Positions 11,266 to 24,589 of a stretch of 64,000 nt of DNA are shown here, piece by piece. The stretch is from contig JAILWY010000026.1 of the NCBI GenBank assembly GCA_022113835.1, forward strand, positions 392,001 through 456,000. The letters run 5' to 3'. The stretch is from Atopsyche davidsoni. Lineage: Eukaryota > Arthropoda > Insecta > Trichoptera > Hydrobiosidae. The position numbers were made by a program, and so were the translations under genes. The number at the start of each line of letters is the position of its first letter. Positions within the stretch are counted from its first letter, which is position 1. The notes below the pieces were generated by a model. The model was not told the origin of the DNA, made no database searches, and was given only the letters and a program-made list of their open reading frames with translations.

Positions 11266-12151
11266 GGGAATTAGTAAATTTCAACTTTACGAGTACCACG
11301 GCCGGCGGCTTAATAGATAGACTTAGCGAGTTATTCAGTAGGCGGGGGTTACCTAAGCAACTCGTCAGTGATAATAGGGCCCAATTTTCATCAAGGGAGT
11401 TCGATAGCTTTATCAAATGCCACGATACAGAACACCCATTTACTGGTCCCTAACACCAATTTTCAAATGATTTAGTGGAAAATGCTGTATGCACTTTAAA
11501 ACGGGTCATTAAGAAAGCGACACATGAATGATGCGACACAAGTAAAATGTTGATCGCGCGCTTTGGGCTTTCTTATCTTACTCGACCACGGGACTGAGTA
11601 CGGCTATGCTTCTTTTGGGAAAGCGAATTCGGACACGCTTAGGCATGATTAAACCGGACAGGGAAAGTCAAGTGCGACGAGCGCAACAGCGTCAGTAGGA
11701 GCGTGGGCGAGGAAGAAGAAGTTTGGTAAAGGCAATATCTCAAAGGGGAAAAATTGATCCCGGGTCGGGTCCTAGACTAGTAACATTAAAGTGTTAGGTA
11801 AAGACGGAGAAACAGTACCCAGGCATATCGATCAATTACTTAGGCGGTCAAATACCAGTAGATTGTCGCTTGCGACCACCACATCTGGGATAAATGACCC
11901 AAGAGCCTCTCGGAATCACCGGGGAGCGCGGTGGTGGAGGCTGCTGCGGGGAGGGTGAGGGGGGGAGGGTGAGGGGGGGAGGGTGAGGGGGGGAGGGTGA
12001 GGGGGGGAGGGTGAGGGGGGGGGGTGAGGGGGGGAGTCGCCCCTAGGCTCGGCGGGCCAGCCAGGCCGGCATGGTGCCTCTCCGGAGGGGCAGGTCGAGT
12101 CGCCCCGACCCGCTGCCCCCTGACCTCAGTCAGGCTGAACAAGCCAAATAA
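11266..12151 (+). pseudogene. Ty3/gypsy pol 3' end (integrase), degenerate
   Basis: Conceptual translation, with several in-frame stops and at least two frame changes, follows a Ty3/gypsy integrase. There is a STTAGGLIDRLSELFSRRG helix, then LVSDN with the second catalytic Asp, then NDLVENAVCTLKR with the catalytic Glu region. Next come a LLGKRIRTRL core end, a KGEKLIPGRV segment, and KDGETVPRHIDQLLRR near 11800-11850. Such motifs are typical of integrase ends in these elements. The frame ends in a proline/arginine-rich tail with a TAA at 12149-12151. The first catalytic Asp, reverse transcriptase and gag are missing, so this is a 5'-truncated dead copy. A stop interrupts the GP*HQFSN segment and the region from about 11530 shifts frame. 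Confidence 0.8.
11948..12035 (+). repeat. GAGGGTGAGGGGGGG minisatellite
   Basis: About five 15-bp units lie inside the C-terminal tail of the gypsy pol relic. It is pure purine apart from T and has repeated G runs. Because 15 is a multiple of three, the expansion would preserve frame. Confidence 0.9.
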
Positions 12152-12440
12152 TAATAACCTACTAATTTAATGCAGACATATTATGTAGGTAGATTGAGAT
12201 TGTGCTTATAATGTGTGATGCGCCGAGCGATTTCTTTGGCAGTCTCATAATAAAAGTGAATACGAACAAACGTCCGTAGTTTTATTTCATCAAAAATTAT
12301 ATATTCAACTTGACGGAGGACTTGCACTGGGAATAAATAATAAATGAAATTGAGGCAATAGAGAGGTGCCTTCGTTCTTTTAAGAAGAAATAAAGTCGAA
12401 GGATATCAACATATTTTGAATTTTCCAGGTGTCAGGTTTG
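12152..12440 (+). repeat. Probable 3' untranslated/LTR region of the gypsy relic
   Basis: It follows the pol stop and contains AATAAAA near 12249, compatible with a 3' LTR polyadenylation signal. LTR borders could not be fixed because no second copy is present. Confidence 0.3.
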
Positions 12441-12519
12441 TTTTTTTAAATGTATAATCAATTTTAATACTCAGCACTAAAACAATCCAAAAGATAATAA
12501 TATATATATATATATATAG

Positions 12520-12803
12520 TGTTACGTGATAGCGCGTGAGTTTAAAATACGAAGACCGCGGGTCGGTTGACAAACGAAAGAGAATCGATGGATGCGCTTC
12601 GCTCGAGCTCCCGAACGTTCTAGAAGCTTCTAGAAGCATCAGGAGCCATCTTGGATTAGTGTCCGAACGGGGGTTCGTCTGACAGCACTCTAAGACAATG
12701 TTAATATAAATATATATTGTGGATATAAATACTCTGTACGTAGATTAATTAATATAACTTGTGTTGATATAAATATGCTTTTTAATTGTTGACCCGATAC
12801 GTT

Positions 12804-12806
<3 letters not shown>
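12520..12806 (+). repeat. Possible solo LTR beside (AT)n tract
   Basis: The segment starts TGTTACG and ends CGTTACA, giving TG...CA ends and near-inverted 7-bp termini with one mismatch. It is flanked on the left by about 20 bp of TA repeats and on the right by 73 bp of (AT)n, as expected if it inserted into a TA-repeat target. It contains TATAAATA motifs and an inverted TTCTAGAAGCTTCTAGAA segment. It could be unrelated to the gypsy relic just upstream. Low-complexity flanks prevent a firm target-site duplication call. Confidence 0.4.

Positions 12807-12879
<73 letters not shown>
12807..12879. repeat. (AT)n microsatellite
   Basis: 73 bp of uninterrupted AT. Confidence 0.97.
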
Positions 12880-12885
<6 letters not shown>

Positions 12886-13404
12886 ATATAGTATATAAGC
12901 ATAGTATAGCATATAAACAATTATTTTATGCATTCATTGTCCAACAGTTTACCAACGCTGACGAAAGAAGTCTTTCGTTAGCACAGTCAAATGACAAATG
13001 CCTCGATGAAGCGGACAAGTGTTTATGCAAAGGCCCCCATTTTTGCATCTCTGGCGTGGAACTACTCCGGCAAGGCTTTATTGAAATATCCGACGTACCA
13101 CGGTCAGAAAGAACCTGTTTTGAAAATAACAAGAAATTTATCATATTTTTCTATTAAATTTACGTAGTCATACTGTATTTCCAATGTTATCCAACATTCT
13201 CTATATTATACAAATATTTATACAATACATTAGAAAACATTGATCGAGAAATTATTTTTATCAAAATTCGAATAATGAAGTTATTTATCGTCAATACGTC
13301 AACCATTGCTTTCAAAATAAAGATACTATCGTAGCTGGCATTTTCATGACTATTGAACTTCGAATTCATGAATATTTTTTAAACTTTTCAAGGTTTGTTT
13401 GAGT

Positions 13405-13528
13405 ATTCAATATTTTTGATAGAGAGTACTTTCATTTCAATATTTTAAATATGAACTTATGATTTATCCACGTGTATAATTTTATTGGTGACCGGTTTCG
13501 CCAATATTTCACGTTGGCATTATCAAAC
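13405..13528 (-). repeat. Family A repeat, 5'-truncated copy
   Basis: In minus-strand orientation it begins in the hammerhead-like core (TTTGATAATGCC) and runs through one arm to the tail, ending ATATTGAAT. The upstream arm is missing. The arm is diverged, with stem II partly lost (ATATTGGC). No clear target duplication was seen. Confidence 0.75.
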
Positions 13529-13869
13529 CAATAATGCTTGATATTAACTTTCAAGACACGCGAATCTTCGGCTTCATCGAAGTTTATAAACAATATATAA
13601 AACCCATACTTACATCAAGTAATAATAATAATCGGCAATACGGTGAACTTTTTTATAAACGTTTCGGCGAGTTTTTTTTTAAACTATCAATATTACTAGA
13701 AAAACCATACTAGAGAATAGTTGGACAAGAAGAAAAAAAATATTGTTATTATTAATAATAAACATCGATATTTAACAAAAATATGATGCAATCTGTGAAA
13801 CCTATTGAAATCTATTTAAAACTATTTGTGTTTTAAAAAAATAACCGAAATTTAACAATAATTAATATT

Positions 13870-14120
13870 TGTTATAAAAATTTTAAATAAAATACTTGAT
13901 TGATTTTTCCACAAGTTAATTTTTATTGGTGACCGGTTTCGCCAACCTTTCACGTTGGCATTATCAAAAAACTAGTTTGATAATTCCAACGCGAAAGGTT
14001 GACGAAACCGGTCACCAATAAAAATTAACATGTGGAAAAATCATTCGAATATTTTATTTAAAATATCAAAATGAAATTCCACCAAGTACTCTCTGTCAAA
14101 AATATTGAGTATGTTATAAA
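13870..14120 (+). repeat. Family A repeat, full palindromic copy with target duplication
   Basis: Plus orientation. The left arm (about 13880-13966) carries TGGTGACCGGTTTCGCCAAC. A spacer of a few bases follows, then the inverted arm (about 13970-14065) and the constant tail ending GTCAAAAATATTGAG. TGTTATAAA flanks it at 13870-13878 and 14112-14120, consistent with a target-site duplication of at least 9 bp. Confidence 0.85.
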
Positions 14121-15207
14121 CATACGACTTAATGACAACCCTCTTTTGACTCCAATAACTGACTCTTTGAACGGGGGACGGCGGGTCAGTCTTCAAAATA
14201 ATATTTACATCGTAAAAAAAAACCTCTGCCTGCTGCTTTGATGTCGACTCACACGTGAGTTCACAATCTTTTCAATTCCATTGCAAGCCCTGAAATAGCC
14301 TTAAGCCATGAGACTCCGTTGAAAAAATAGGCTCAATAACATCTTACATGTATACATGATCACAGCTTGTTTTTAGATATAGGACGATTTAAAAATATAT
14401 TTTACTTTTCAACAAGTAAACACTTAAGTAATAATAAATAAAATTATATGTGAAGTAGTCGTTTCTTTTATATTTTCTTATCGTAGAACCTTCTATAAAA
14501 TTTAAATATTTATATTATTCTTGAACAGTTTTTATAAGCAAACCTTTTGATTTATTTTCGCTTGATACAGATTCTTGTCCGCAGCTTCCCTCTGCTTGTC
14601 CCGCAACAGCACGCCGTCATTAAATCGAGATATCGGGTTTTTCGCTATTACGTTTTTGATCATTTAAACAAAAAAAGTGCTATGTAAATAGCTTTATTAA
14701 CCTACTAACAAAATCTTCAAATCAAAAGTTGAACATTATTTTATGTGGTTTTTTGCTAACTATTCGAATGAATAAAACCCACGCAATGTTAAAATTATTA
14801 ATCATATTATTTGAAAATATCTGTCATTCTTCATTTTTTTTAGTTTAATTTAAATATCATAATTTAAAAATCTTAAAATAAAGCGAAACATCGGTAATAT
14901 ATTGGTTTTCCAAATACCTAATATCCCAATAGTTAAATGATAACCATTCCTTTACATAGCCTTTTCAGCACTTATAGTAAAACACAGACCCAGCCACAGC
15001 ACATTATGGCTCATATGTTCACGTTGCAACCAACATGGGTTGGCAGAAAAAAGAAACAACAGCGCTGTGAAGTCAATGTCTGTTGCTAAATAATAAAAAG
15101 TGGCACTTAGGGTGTATTTTAAAACTACAAACTCCGAGGGGTGAGAGACTGCACCACGCGGGGAGTCAGTCGCTTGAAACATTATAAAGTCTGCAGGCGG
15201 TCGAGAG
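14121..15207. other. AT-rich non-coding stretch between family A copies
   Basis: No gene supported. A minus-strand open frame at 14952-15263 runs into the adjacent repeat and has no recognisable domain. Confidence 0.5.
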
Positions 15208-15403
15208 ATCAAATATCTTAAACAATCAATATTGTTGACATAGAGTACTTGGTGGATTTCCATTTTAATATTTGATGAATAATAGTCTATGAATTAGTTT
15301 GATAATGCCTACGCGAAAGGTTGACGAAACCGGTCACCAATAAAAATTAACATGTGGAAAAATCACTCAAACCTTTTATTTTATTTAAAATATCAAATAT
15401 CTT
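15208..15403 (-). repeat. Family A repeat, one-arm copy with 12-bp duplication
   Basis: Minus orientation. The tail (TTGACATAGAGTACTTGGTGG, complement) lies on the left and the complete 5' arm on the right; the second arm is deleted. ATCAAATATCTT occurs exactly at 15208-15219 and 15392-15403, a perfect 12-bp target-site duplication around a 172-bp insert. Confidence 0.85.
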
Positions 15404-16110
15404 CATAAATTTTCCTCTCGTATTTGTCCAGACGTGATTATTATAGACGTTTAATTATTTTAATAAATTATGCGTTTATTTTAAACTTATTTTCATTGAA
15501 TTTAAAGAAAATACTTCTTGAATAAAAATATACTCATATATTATAAGTTATTTTATGAGTTCAATCATAAAAAATATATACGTTTCCCAACCATTTGTTA
15601 GTTCTTTTATCATTATTAGCATAGATATAATTATAATTGTTTCAATGAAAATAATTAGGCGTATCAAATTAATTCATTCACAGCACAATTCCTTCAACGT
15701 AGGTCACAAATAGGTCAGATACATTATGGACATGCTTTACGTGCAGTATTTACGGGAAGTCCAATGACATCAGTTCTGGCGGGTTTCCCCGTGGGTCGGC
15801 TATCAGACCTTAGGCGTTAAGGCTGTCCGATATATCATTTTTTTCTATATAATCAACAAAAAAGGTCGTTCCTGTTTCACGTCGCGGTTCTCTACTAAGA
15901 AGTAGTGACTGATATATTATATTAACACGATTTGTTTCTTAGTTTTTATACATACAAAATTCTACTGTCAGTTCAAGAGAGAATACAAAGGATTACAGGC
16001 TATTTTGAGGAATATTTAGTGTCCTATGTCGTAATAAAATATGTTTTTACAAATATTTTTTTGATATTTGAATCATGATAATGTCCTATATTAAAGGACC
16101 TTATAGTATA
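15404..16110. other. AT-rich non-coding stretch
   Basis: No gene or repeat recognised. Confidence 0.5.
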
Positions 16111-16113
16111 GAT

Positions 16114-16122
16114 GTATATATA

Positions 16123-16214
<92 letters not shown>

Positions 16215-16266
16215 TGTGTATATATATGTATATATATATATATATACATATATATAGTATATATAA
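16114..16266. repeat. (TA)n microsatellite
   Basis: About 150 bp of TA with TATATAAATATACA-like interruptions at both ends. Confidence 0.96.
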
Positions 16267-19060
16267 CAATGATCTATTTTACTATATTTATTTATAATCT
16301 CATTAGTCTATAAACCACATTTATCTGTAAATGAGGAAGCTGCATGCGAATTAAGTAATGTTAGGTAAAAACAAACAGACCTACATGGTTAGAGGCAATC
16401 GCAGATTCAATTATTTTTGTTCTAAACTTCTTGTTTTTCAATTTTTTGCAGATTCAATTTTTTAATATTGGTCCCTGCAAACAAATCATTCACATTTTAA
16501 TATTTTGATGAAACAAATAAAAACAACACGAGTTTTTGATTATTTCTTTTGCCCCCCAAAAGTAAACTTTTTATTGAAATAGTATGGAAATGAGTGAATT
16601 TCCATCTCGTTTTATTAGAATTTGTATTTTCCCTTTCAATATTCGCTCTGGAGGTGTCAAATCACGTTTGCAAATCAGATCACATTATTTTCTTAGAGAA
16701 TTTTCTAAGATATAAATAAATGTAGTGGGGAAAGACTTGTACTCGTAGCATTTGCAAATCCATATTTGTGAAAAGTTCAATAATCTTCAATTGTTTTATT
16801 TTCTGGTTTATTGTAAAACATAAAAATAATCATTGTTTTTAAATAAAAACTAAATGATATGCAGGTTATTGTGATATAATTTTACAACTATTCCTTTGCA
16901 AATATGGTTGAATCAACAAAAAAAAACTGAAATTTATTTTAAAAAAATAATTTAATTGTTTCTTTTCCTAGAAATTGTAAAAATTTTCATTCAATGATTT
17001 TTGAGACATCATTTGCTTCAACTTGGGCTTGAAATTTAACCTTCATCGTGTGACCGCACAAGAATAGAATGGTTTTATTTAACTATTACAAAACTTTTAA
17101 TGATAAAGTTTTCCTCGACATCTATCGATCAATATTAGTTCAGCAATGAAAATAAACCGACAAATTAGCAACACTGAGCGAGGAACGCTATCGATCTCGG
17201 CCAGGAATACAACAGGGTGCGTGTGGTTCACGTGCAGGTCTTCACAGCCCAGTGGCTGCTGCACTGGCACAATGGTAACAATGGCAGCATGATTGCCCAG
17301 TCCGCCCAGGCCGCGGGAAGGCGAGCTGTGGAGGGTTTATCCGAATTAGCATTTCATTTGGAATCACAATTTGGCCGCGCCGCTATTTTCCTTGCGGATT
17401 ACACCGTCAATAAATTATTTAGGAAGCCAGAGGCGGAGAATATTTAATTTTATGGATGACTGGTGATTATTTCCCAATTAAAAATTAAGCCCTTTTCGTT
17501 TTTTTGTAAATAAAATAAATATAAATTACTATTGATTAAAATACGCATATTTTGAAAACGATTTTATTACAGAGTACTGTTAGTTTGTTATCCTTTTTAT
17601 CCCTGAGGTGTAAAACTTTTACAAAATTCTCAATATTTTGTTTTTTCCATTGCTTGAATCAAATAAAATATTTGAGATAGCGTAAGAAATAATGGTTTGA
17701 TATATTTTATGTATGCTCGGGACTAAGCGACGGCAGCACTCCCCGGCGTGACACCTCGGAATGCCGAAGCGGACAGAGCGCGCTTAAAACGGAACCCATC
17801 CGGCAAAGGCTTAAGTTGGACGCTTTTTACCACCATAACTTTGTTATCTTTATTGCGTCGAGCGAAAAGCGACCCGGGTATCATTTTGAAGATATTTTAA
17901 TACTCCTAAGTCGGATCGACTTTCTGGTAAACTCGGAGCTCTGAAATCTTGAATTCAAAGGTAAACTTTCTCTTGCCCCGGCGCGATGCTCACCTGGTGT
18001 CGTTTCGGATCCCTGACCCCACTTTGTAAAAGTCGAAAAAAGGTCTCGCCCCTTTTTCACATCTGCGTGTTCAATATTTCTTTTTTTGTTAGAGCAGGCA
18101 TCATGCAGGGGGGATATAAATATTTCGGTACTTTTACCCTCGAGAGGTTCTCGGTAACATTGTTTACTCGTTTTGTTCAGAGCAAAGATTGGTGGAGTAA
18201 TTTATTTAAACCGCGTTATGACAGATCACGGCAGAGTGTTCAGTGCATGCTCTCACAAGGAATACGCGATGTGAGCGAAGCATCTCCCGTAGTAAATATT
18301 GGATCTCGTACCTACGGGTATGCGGGTTTATCATAAGCGTCATGCACAAAGATAAAGGTGATTTATGTTTTCAAAAAGTCGCATTGCTTTAATTACCAAT
18401 CTTAAATTAGAATAGTATAAAGGTAGATCTGATGCCATACTTACATATTTCTTTGTGTGTGTGTGAATATTTTATTTTTAATTGTTGTTATATTAGCAAA
18501 ATCAACTTTAAATAAATTTAATACTGCATTTCTGGATCAAAGCAGTGGCTGTACTCACATTCTTCGCATCCTTTCAAATTATTTGTCCTACAATGTTTGC
18601 CGGTGAAATTTAAGATTAAACTTTGTCACAAAGCAATATTGAATGTTAAACCTCTTTCTGAAATTTAGCAATGTGTTGACGCCTTGTGTATCAAGGGGTG
18701 ATTCGAGTCTCGAGCGAGACGAGCTCTGAGCTGTCGATTGTGCCGGCAGCCCCGGCCGCTTAATTTAATTAGCATGCAAATTCCGTGGGTATATTTTGCG
18801 ACGGAAATTTGAGCAAAGTGTGTAAAAAGCAAAAAGCACGGATGTTAATGAAAAATTCCCTCAGTTGTGAAAACATTAAGCTTTCCTACCCGGCATTACA
18901 TTATGAAAAACGAAATAAAAAGAGATTAATATTATTATTTTAAACATACAGTCAACTCGTTTATTAAAATAATATGATATGCTTAATGTTGATGTCTTTT
19001 ATTTTGGAATAAAATTTTTCTTACCATTATTGACAAATCCTAGTAGTGCGATACATTTAT
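16267..19060. other. Non-coding stretch with GC-richer patches
   Basis: AT-rich DNA with GC-richer patches at about 17200-17340, 17720-17800 and 17930-18030. Open frames at 17217-17447 and 17986-18336 are in these patches but show no domain, acceptor/donor pair or repeat identity. Regulatory or exonic function is possible but not supported. Confidence 0.4.
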
Positions 19061-19063
19061 CTA

Positions 19064-19130
19064 TACAGTGGGCGCTGTAGCTTTCCAAGGGGGCGGTGGC
19101 GGGTCCAAGGGAAAATGGGGGGCGTTATGA
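19064..19130. repeat. Possible terminal region of a DNA transposon
   Basis: CAGTGGGCGC followed by GGGGGCGGTGGCGGG in AT-rich flanks resembles the CAGTGGCG-type ends of hAT-like elements. No matching inverted end or 8-bp duplication could be located. Confidence 0.2.
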
Positions 19131-22100
19131 AATACCTCTATGGTATTTTTATAAAAAAATATTTTATCTAGCAAACAAAAATGTGTTTATCTTATTATTA
19201 AGGCGTATATTTAAGTTAAAATCTCAAGCTAGTTTTATAATTAACAATATAGGAATTTAAAACAAATAGAACCTATGATATATAAGAAGGCTACACTCAT
19301 TTAGGACTGCCCAAAAATTAATTACTTTTGCCCATAACCGAGCCCGTCGAACCGAACCTTTAGAAATGTGCTAAAAATGATATAGTTGGTATAAAATTAT
19401 ATTTGACTTGAAAAGATTTCCAGATATTTGTGTACGTTGAATGCTTAAAAAATACACATTTTATCTTAAAATAGATCCTTTTTTATTTTTGAAAACTGTC
19501 AAGATTTGAAAGGTCCAATTTACTCGTCCCCAGACCTCAACCGTTGGTGGTTATGGAAGTATTTGTCTAAAAATACATATCATTTTTTTATAATACATTT
19601 ATAAATAAATAAATAAATATTTTTATACATATATAAATACTTATTTAAAGGTGGATGTGATAAATATGGCTTTTACTATTTTTAAGTTACGTTCTGCGTC
19701 AGATTTCCACCAGTTTCCTATAGTTTTAAAAACAAATATACTGTCCATCAGATATAAATTAATATTGGACTGCAAAAAAACCGGAAAGGCGTCAAAAATA
19801 TAGCAACATTTTTTTACAATATTTTCCCTGTCACATTAAATTCATATTTTAGTGTTCGCGGATGTCAGAGCTTATTTACATTTCGCAAGATATTTGCAAT
19901 ATTTTCTGTTTTGCAAAAAATACAAACGCAAAATGTACCGCCGAATAAATTCAGGGTTTCTGTAAAAGTATGAAAGACGAAATGAATTTCAAATTCAATT
20001 GGGATATTCATAAATTCGTATTTGTACAGTCTCATGTTTAGTACGAAGTCAAAGCTCGATGTGATATGGTAAAATACAGAAAAATTAAAATATAATTTGT
20101 TTGATTATTTTCTTTAAACTTTTTAAAATATCTCGCATGTATACAATACATTTGGTTATTGAAAATATTGTAGTATAACTTAATCCAATAAAACATATCA
20201 GAGCTGTATCAAAATATTTTTTTGAAGTCTTGAAATATAGTCTTGATACATTTGATAATTTATCAGATGAAAATTTATCTGAGATTAGATTAGAGCTCTA
20301 GTATTTCCATAAAGGTACAAATTTTAATCTTTCTTTTGTTTACTAATTATTTTAATGCATGTTTATATGTGATGTGTATTTTGAGTTATTTTACTTTGAA
20401 GTGAATTATTTTCCTAATAACTATTTTTAAAAATAAAACATGCACCAAAATAATACACATACAATTAAGCTGATTATAATTAGGTTACAAAAATATATAT
20501 TTTAATACAAATATAATTTTATGTTAGCGACGTCCTTAAACTTTCTGAAAAATATATTTAAAATACTTATTTAAAAGCTTTAATTGTAACTGTTTATTCA
20601 CCATGTTGGTTTGAAAATTTTTTCTTCTTCTTTCGTTTTTATAATTTTACGGACAACTTCCATAATAAATTTATGAAAACCTCAGCCACGAAGTTACGCT
20701 TTCGGCGACTTTGTGAATTTATTTTATCTCATTCTTTAACAACTGTCATTTGGGGTCCGTTTTTGCATCTGCGCTCTCGGGGCCTCGTCAGCGTCGGCCG
20801 CTCCCGATTGCGCTTGAAATTGAGAGAATTGAGATTTTACGGACTCGAAAAAGTCAAACACTTTAATCCAAGCGGACTCACAATGCAGGTACAAGATGAA
20901 TCGTCACTTCGCTAACAAGCTCTTTCTGGCTAAGCTAAAAAGTTTTCATGGTTGTCGGATACAAGTTGGTATTATCGGATATCATTAAACTAGATTCAGT
21001 GTTGGACTTTTTTACAACCGGTAGTTTTGGTCCACTATGATACTGAATTTCACTGAATATACCGATATTTATAAAGCGTTTCCATTTAATGTTTGAAATA
21101 AAATACTTTTGGGATTTATCAAAATCAATTGTGCAATTCTTTTCAAATTACGTGTTATTTTTTTAGGAGGCATTTTGAGTTATTAATGGTGTGATTAATA
21201 ATTTCTAATGCAATTTCGATGAAAAAATAAAGATGGTACACAATGGCTATTATTATAGTAGATAATGGAAATCATTTGAAAGCACATTTTAATTAAAACC
21301 TTCCACTGCACAATTAACTACTAAAAGTATTGTGACATCCGGTGATGCGACCTGGCAACTTTTAATTGGACGCTGTAACTCATGGCTATGTATGCATCCG
21401 TAACTATTTTTCCATTACTCTTTCGTTAATCAAACAAAATACTATTTTAGTTTTAAAATATTAAATACTATTTATTTACTTTAAATATGTTTGATAATTA
21501 TACAATAATTTGTACAGTATCTAGTTTATTTGAATTATTCATTAGTATATATGATAATCTCCAATTCAAACGTGACAAAAAATCAAGATTTATTCATTCG
21601 GTGTAACATCCAATATTATACATATAAATTCTTAAAAATAATAATTCGAGAGCTAATATCTAATTAGACAATATTAGTGTTTGTAAATTGGAACAATAAA
21701 AAAATAATTCATAGCCGTAAAATAGCATTATAGTGTCCCGCGACATGTCACCCAGCACGGAAGCCAGGCGCAGTTCTGAAGTCTAGTTTGCGGAGTGACT
21801 CGGCTTGCTGAATTATTTCCGCCGAGGACAGAGGCCGTACATTATTGGACAATGATTCGCCAAATTAAGCTTGCAGGGCTGTAGTCCGAGTGAATAAAAT
21901 ATTTTGGCACGTCCGGTAACCCGAGGCCGCACAGAAATGGCAACGGAACTTTTTGTATATTTTTTTAATATGACAACATAAAACTATTAAATACCAATAA
22001 ATACTTGCATCATTTTCTTCGCATGTTCAACAGCAAACTCTGGTATTTTGTGAATTTCTTACCTCTGTAACAAACAATTAAAAATATTATTAAAAATATT

Positions 22101-23018
22101 AACTTATAAATATAATACAATTAAACATTAACATTAAATATTGTTAAGATTCTTACAATTAAATCAACTGAGAAATAAGTAGGTTTATACTATTTCTTGC
22201 CTCTCCATCAATAATAAAAAACCATGGATTGTTATTTTTTGTAATCAGATGTATCTCAATTGTGGTTATATGTGCAAATAAAAATTCAAGGGTTGAAATA
22301 TGAAATGTTCACCAAGAAAATGCCTTATCCCTCAACAATAAGTAAATATATTTTTTTATAAATCTGTTGTACGTTTGAATAAAAATATTAGCTATCTCAT
22401 ACATATTTTTATTCCATACAAAAGCACTGAAAAGTTAATTTGTTGTCGTGACCTTTTAAACGTTCCCTTCATTTAAATTCTTAAAATCTATTCCATAATT
22501 TAATAGTGTGTGTTTAGGGCTCTATACATTATTCAGGAATTTAAATTAATTATTACGTTCTGAGAACTCCTGTAACAACAAACATTAAACCATGAGAATA
22601 TGATAAACTAATTCATTCAGATTTCAAGAATATCATATCGTTTATTTGGTGGGTTTAAATTAATTTCACAAGACACGCATTTATCGGCTGTCAGAGTAAA
22701 CTTTACAAGACACAAATATTACTGTGAAATGTTTATGTAAAATGAAGTAACATTGATTTAACTGTGAATCAATACGGCAGCGGGTCGGCTGTGCTCTCTG
22801 GCGGGATGTCTGCCCCGGGCCGGCCTGTCCGTGGCGACGAGCTTTTCCACCAGCCCGGGTCTTCACTGCGACAGGACATCGACAAAACTTCCATGATGAC
22901 GCAAGTCTTACTTGCTGGCAATATAACTGACAAATAATTATATAAAGTCTGAGATGTTTTCTAATGCCGTTACTTTTTTACCTCTTTCATATAAAGAAAT
23001 TATTTTTTAAAAAAAAAA
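19131..23018. other. AT-rich non-coding stretch
   Basis: No gene supported. A GC-richer patch at about 20750-20888 ends at CACAATGCAG|GTACAA, a plausible plus-strand donor. Another GC patch lies at about 22780-22870. Confidence 0.45.
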
Positions 23019-23152
23019 TTGTGAATTTTCCACCTTTTTTCGGTTTTGCTGACCTGCCCCTTGTTGGAATTTTAAAACGATTGGAAATGCCAACGAGACA
23101 GGTTGGCGAAATTGGTCACAAATAAAAACAAAAATGTGAAAAAATCACAAAC
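23019..23152 (+). repeat. Family A repeat, old diverged copy
   Basis: A left arm remnant (GTGAATTTTCCACC, CGGTTTTGCTGACC) and a better preserved right arm (GAAATGCCAACGAGACAGGT then GGCGAAATTGGTCAC) end at AAAAATCACAAAC. The tail is missing. The divergence suggests an early insertion. Confidence 0.65.
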
Positions 23153-24585
23153 TCCTCTATAGAGCCGACGAATTTACACTGTCTATTAAATAAATTAGTT
23201 GTCTTTTTAATTATTCGCTTTATTTGAATTTATTTTTCAGTGTGTTACATAATAAATAATCGCATCACATTTTCACATCTTTGCATATGTTTAACTGAGC
23301 GTTCGGAGATAATCTGCAGGTCACCATGTTTTAAATTCTTTTAAGAATTTGTGCTCTCTAAGAAATTGACTAATTCCCTGAAATGTTTGCGTCGTCAATT
23401 ATATTTTTATAGACATCTGAACAAGGCGACTCAAGGAATCACTACAAATGGCGCCTCGTTAAAAATCTGTATCGGAGACATAATTAAAAGGCACACAAAT
23501 AGTTTCTCGCAATTACACATTGAACGTGACAGTACTGTACCTAGTACATAAATGGAAATACTTCATTCTTAGTTCTTGTTCACCAATTTTCAGATAAAAA
23601 TTTATCACCCAAAGCAGAAAAAATACCCAAAATCTCTTACTGGAGAAAATAAAATATAATTTTGCTAAAGCTGCTGTGTACAGCGCACTCCTGCTATCGT
23701 CCTAACCCAACCTAATCTCCAGATTGAGAATAAAACACGAACGGGTTTGACTGTACGTTGAAACTCGACAGTTTTTATACAGATCTTTTCGCAGCGGGCA
23801 CTCCACCAGGCGATCACGCTTTACAAATAATGCTATCCTCTATTATTAAAAAAGCGCGTACAAAAATAGATTTTCGCAACCTTCTAGTCATCCAACCATC
23901 TATATCTGCTGCATAAATTTGGAGTTAAACCAATCCAGTCAAAACAAGTCCATCGCGAATATTTTTAATTTTTTCGCAAATTACTAAGAATTGGCATCGA
24001 AAATGAGATTTGAAAATACAATTGATCATTTTAAGTTTTTAAAAATAAAATATTTCATTACTAATAATATATGATATTTTCAGATATTTAAATTTTAGCA
24101 ATTTAAGGATGCTCTGTTTTATTGTTATTAAATAATATCATACATACAAAAATTAAAAGGCCAAAAGCCACCCCCTCCCACAATTTAAAAATAAACCAAG
24201 GTATTTAAAACAAATACAAAACATAAATTTACATCATTTTGATTTTATGTTACTTTCAAGAGTTCAAATAGATACATTGGAAAACAATATTTGTATCTGA
24301 AACGAAATCCTACATTCTGTTCACTGAGATTTTTGGTGGCAATATCAAAATTCATATTTTCAAATAAAATTCGTTCATTTTAAATAATTTGAACCTTTTA
24401 ACCCGCGAAGTCTTTCTTTTCAAGTAACTTAATTTTTTAATAAAAAAAACTGTCCGAAAAAAAAAAGAAATTATTTGTTTTCAAGAGAATACGGCTGCGA
24501 CAGCACAAACATCCTCAAAATTACGGTCAAATGTCTCAGCGAATAGAATGAAAATTCTTTATTTCTCGCAACACACGAAGGGTGC
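23153..24585. other. AT-rich non-coding stretch
   Basis: No gene or recognisable repeat seen. Confidence 0.5.
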
Positions 24586-24589
24586 GAGC

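Noticed and set aside
16075..16297. Open frames encoding long Tyr-Ile repeats (also at 9408-9793, 12690-13157, 44459-44689, 50022-50271, 60276-60575)
   Set aside because: They are translations of (TA)n microsatellites, open on both strands.
17217..18336. Possible exons in GC-richer patches
   Set aside because: No matched acceptor/donor pair, and translated sequence lacks domain features.
19064..19130. hAT transposon end
   Set aside because: Only one end resembles a hAT terminus; no inverted partner or 8-bp duplication found, so kept only as a low-confidence repeat.
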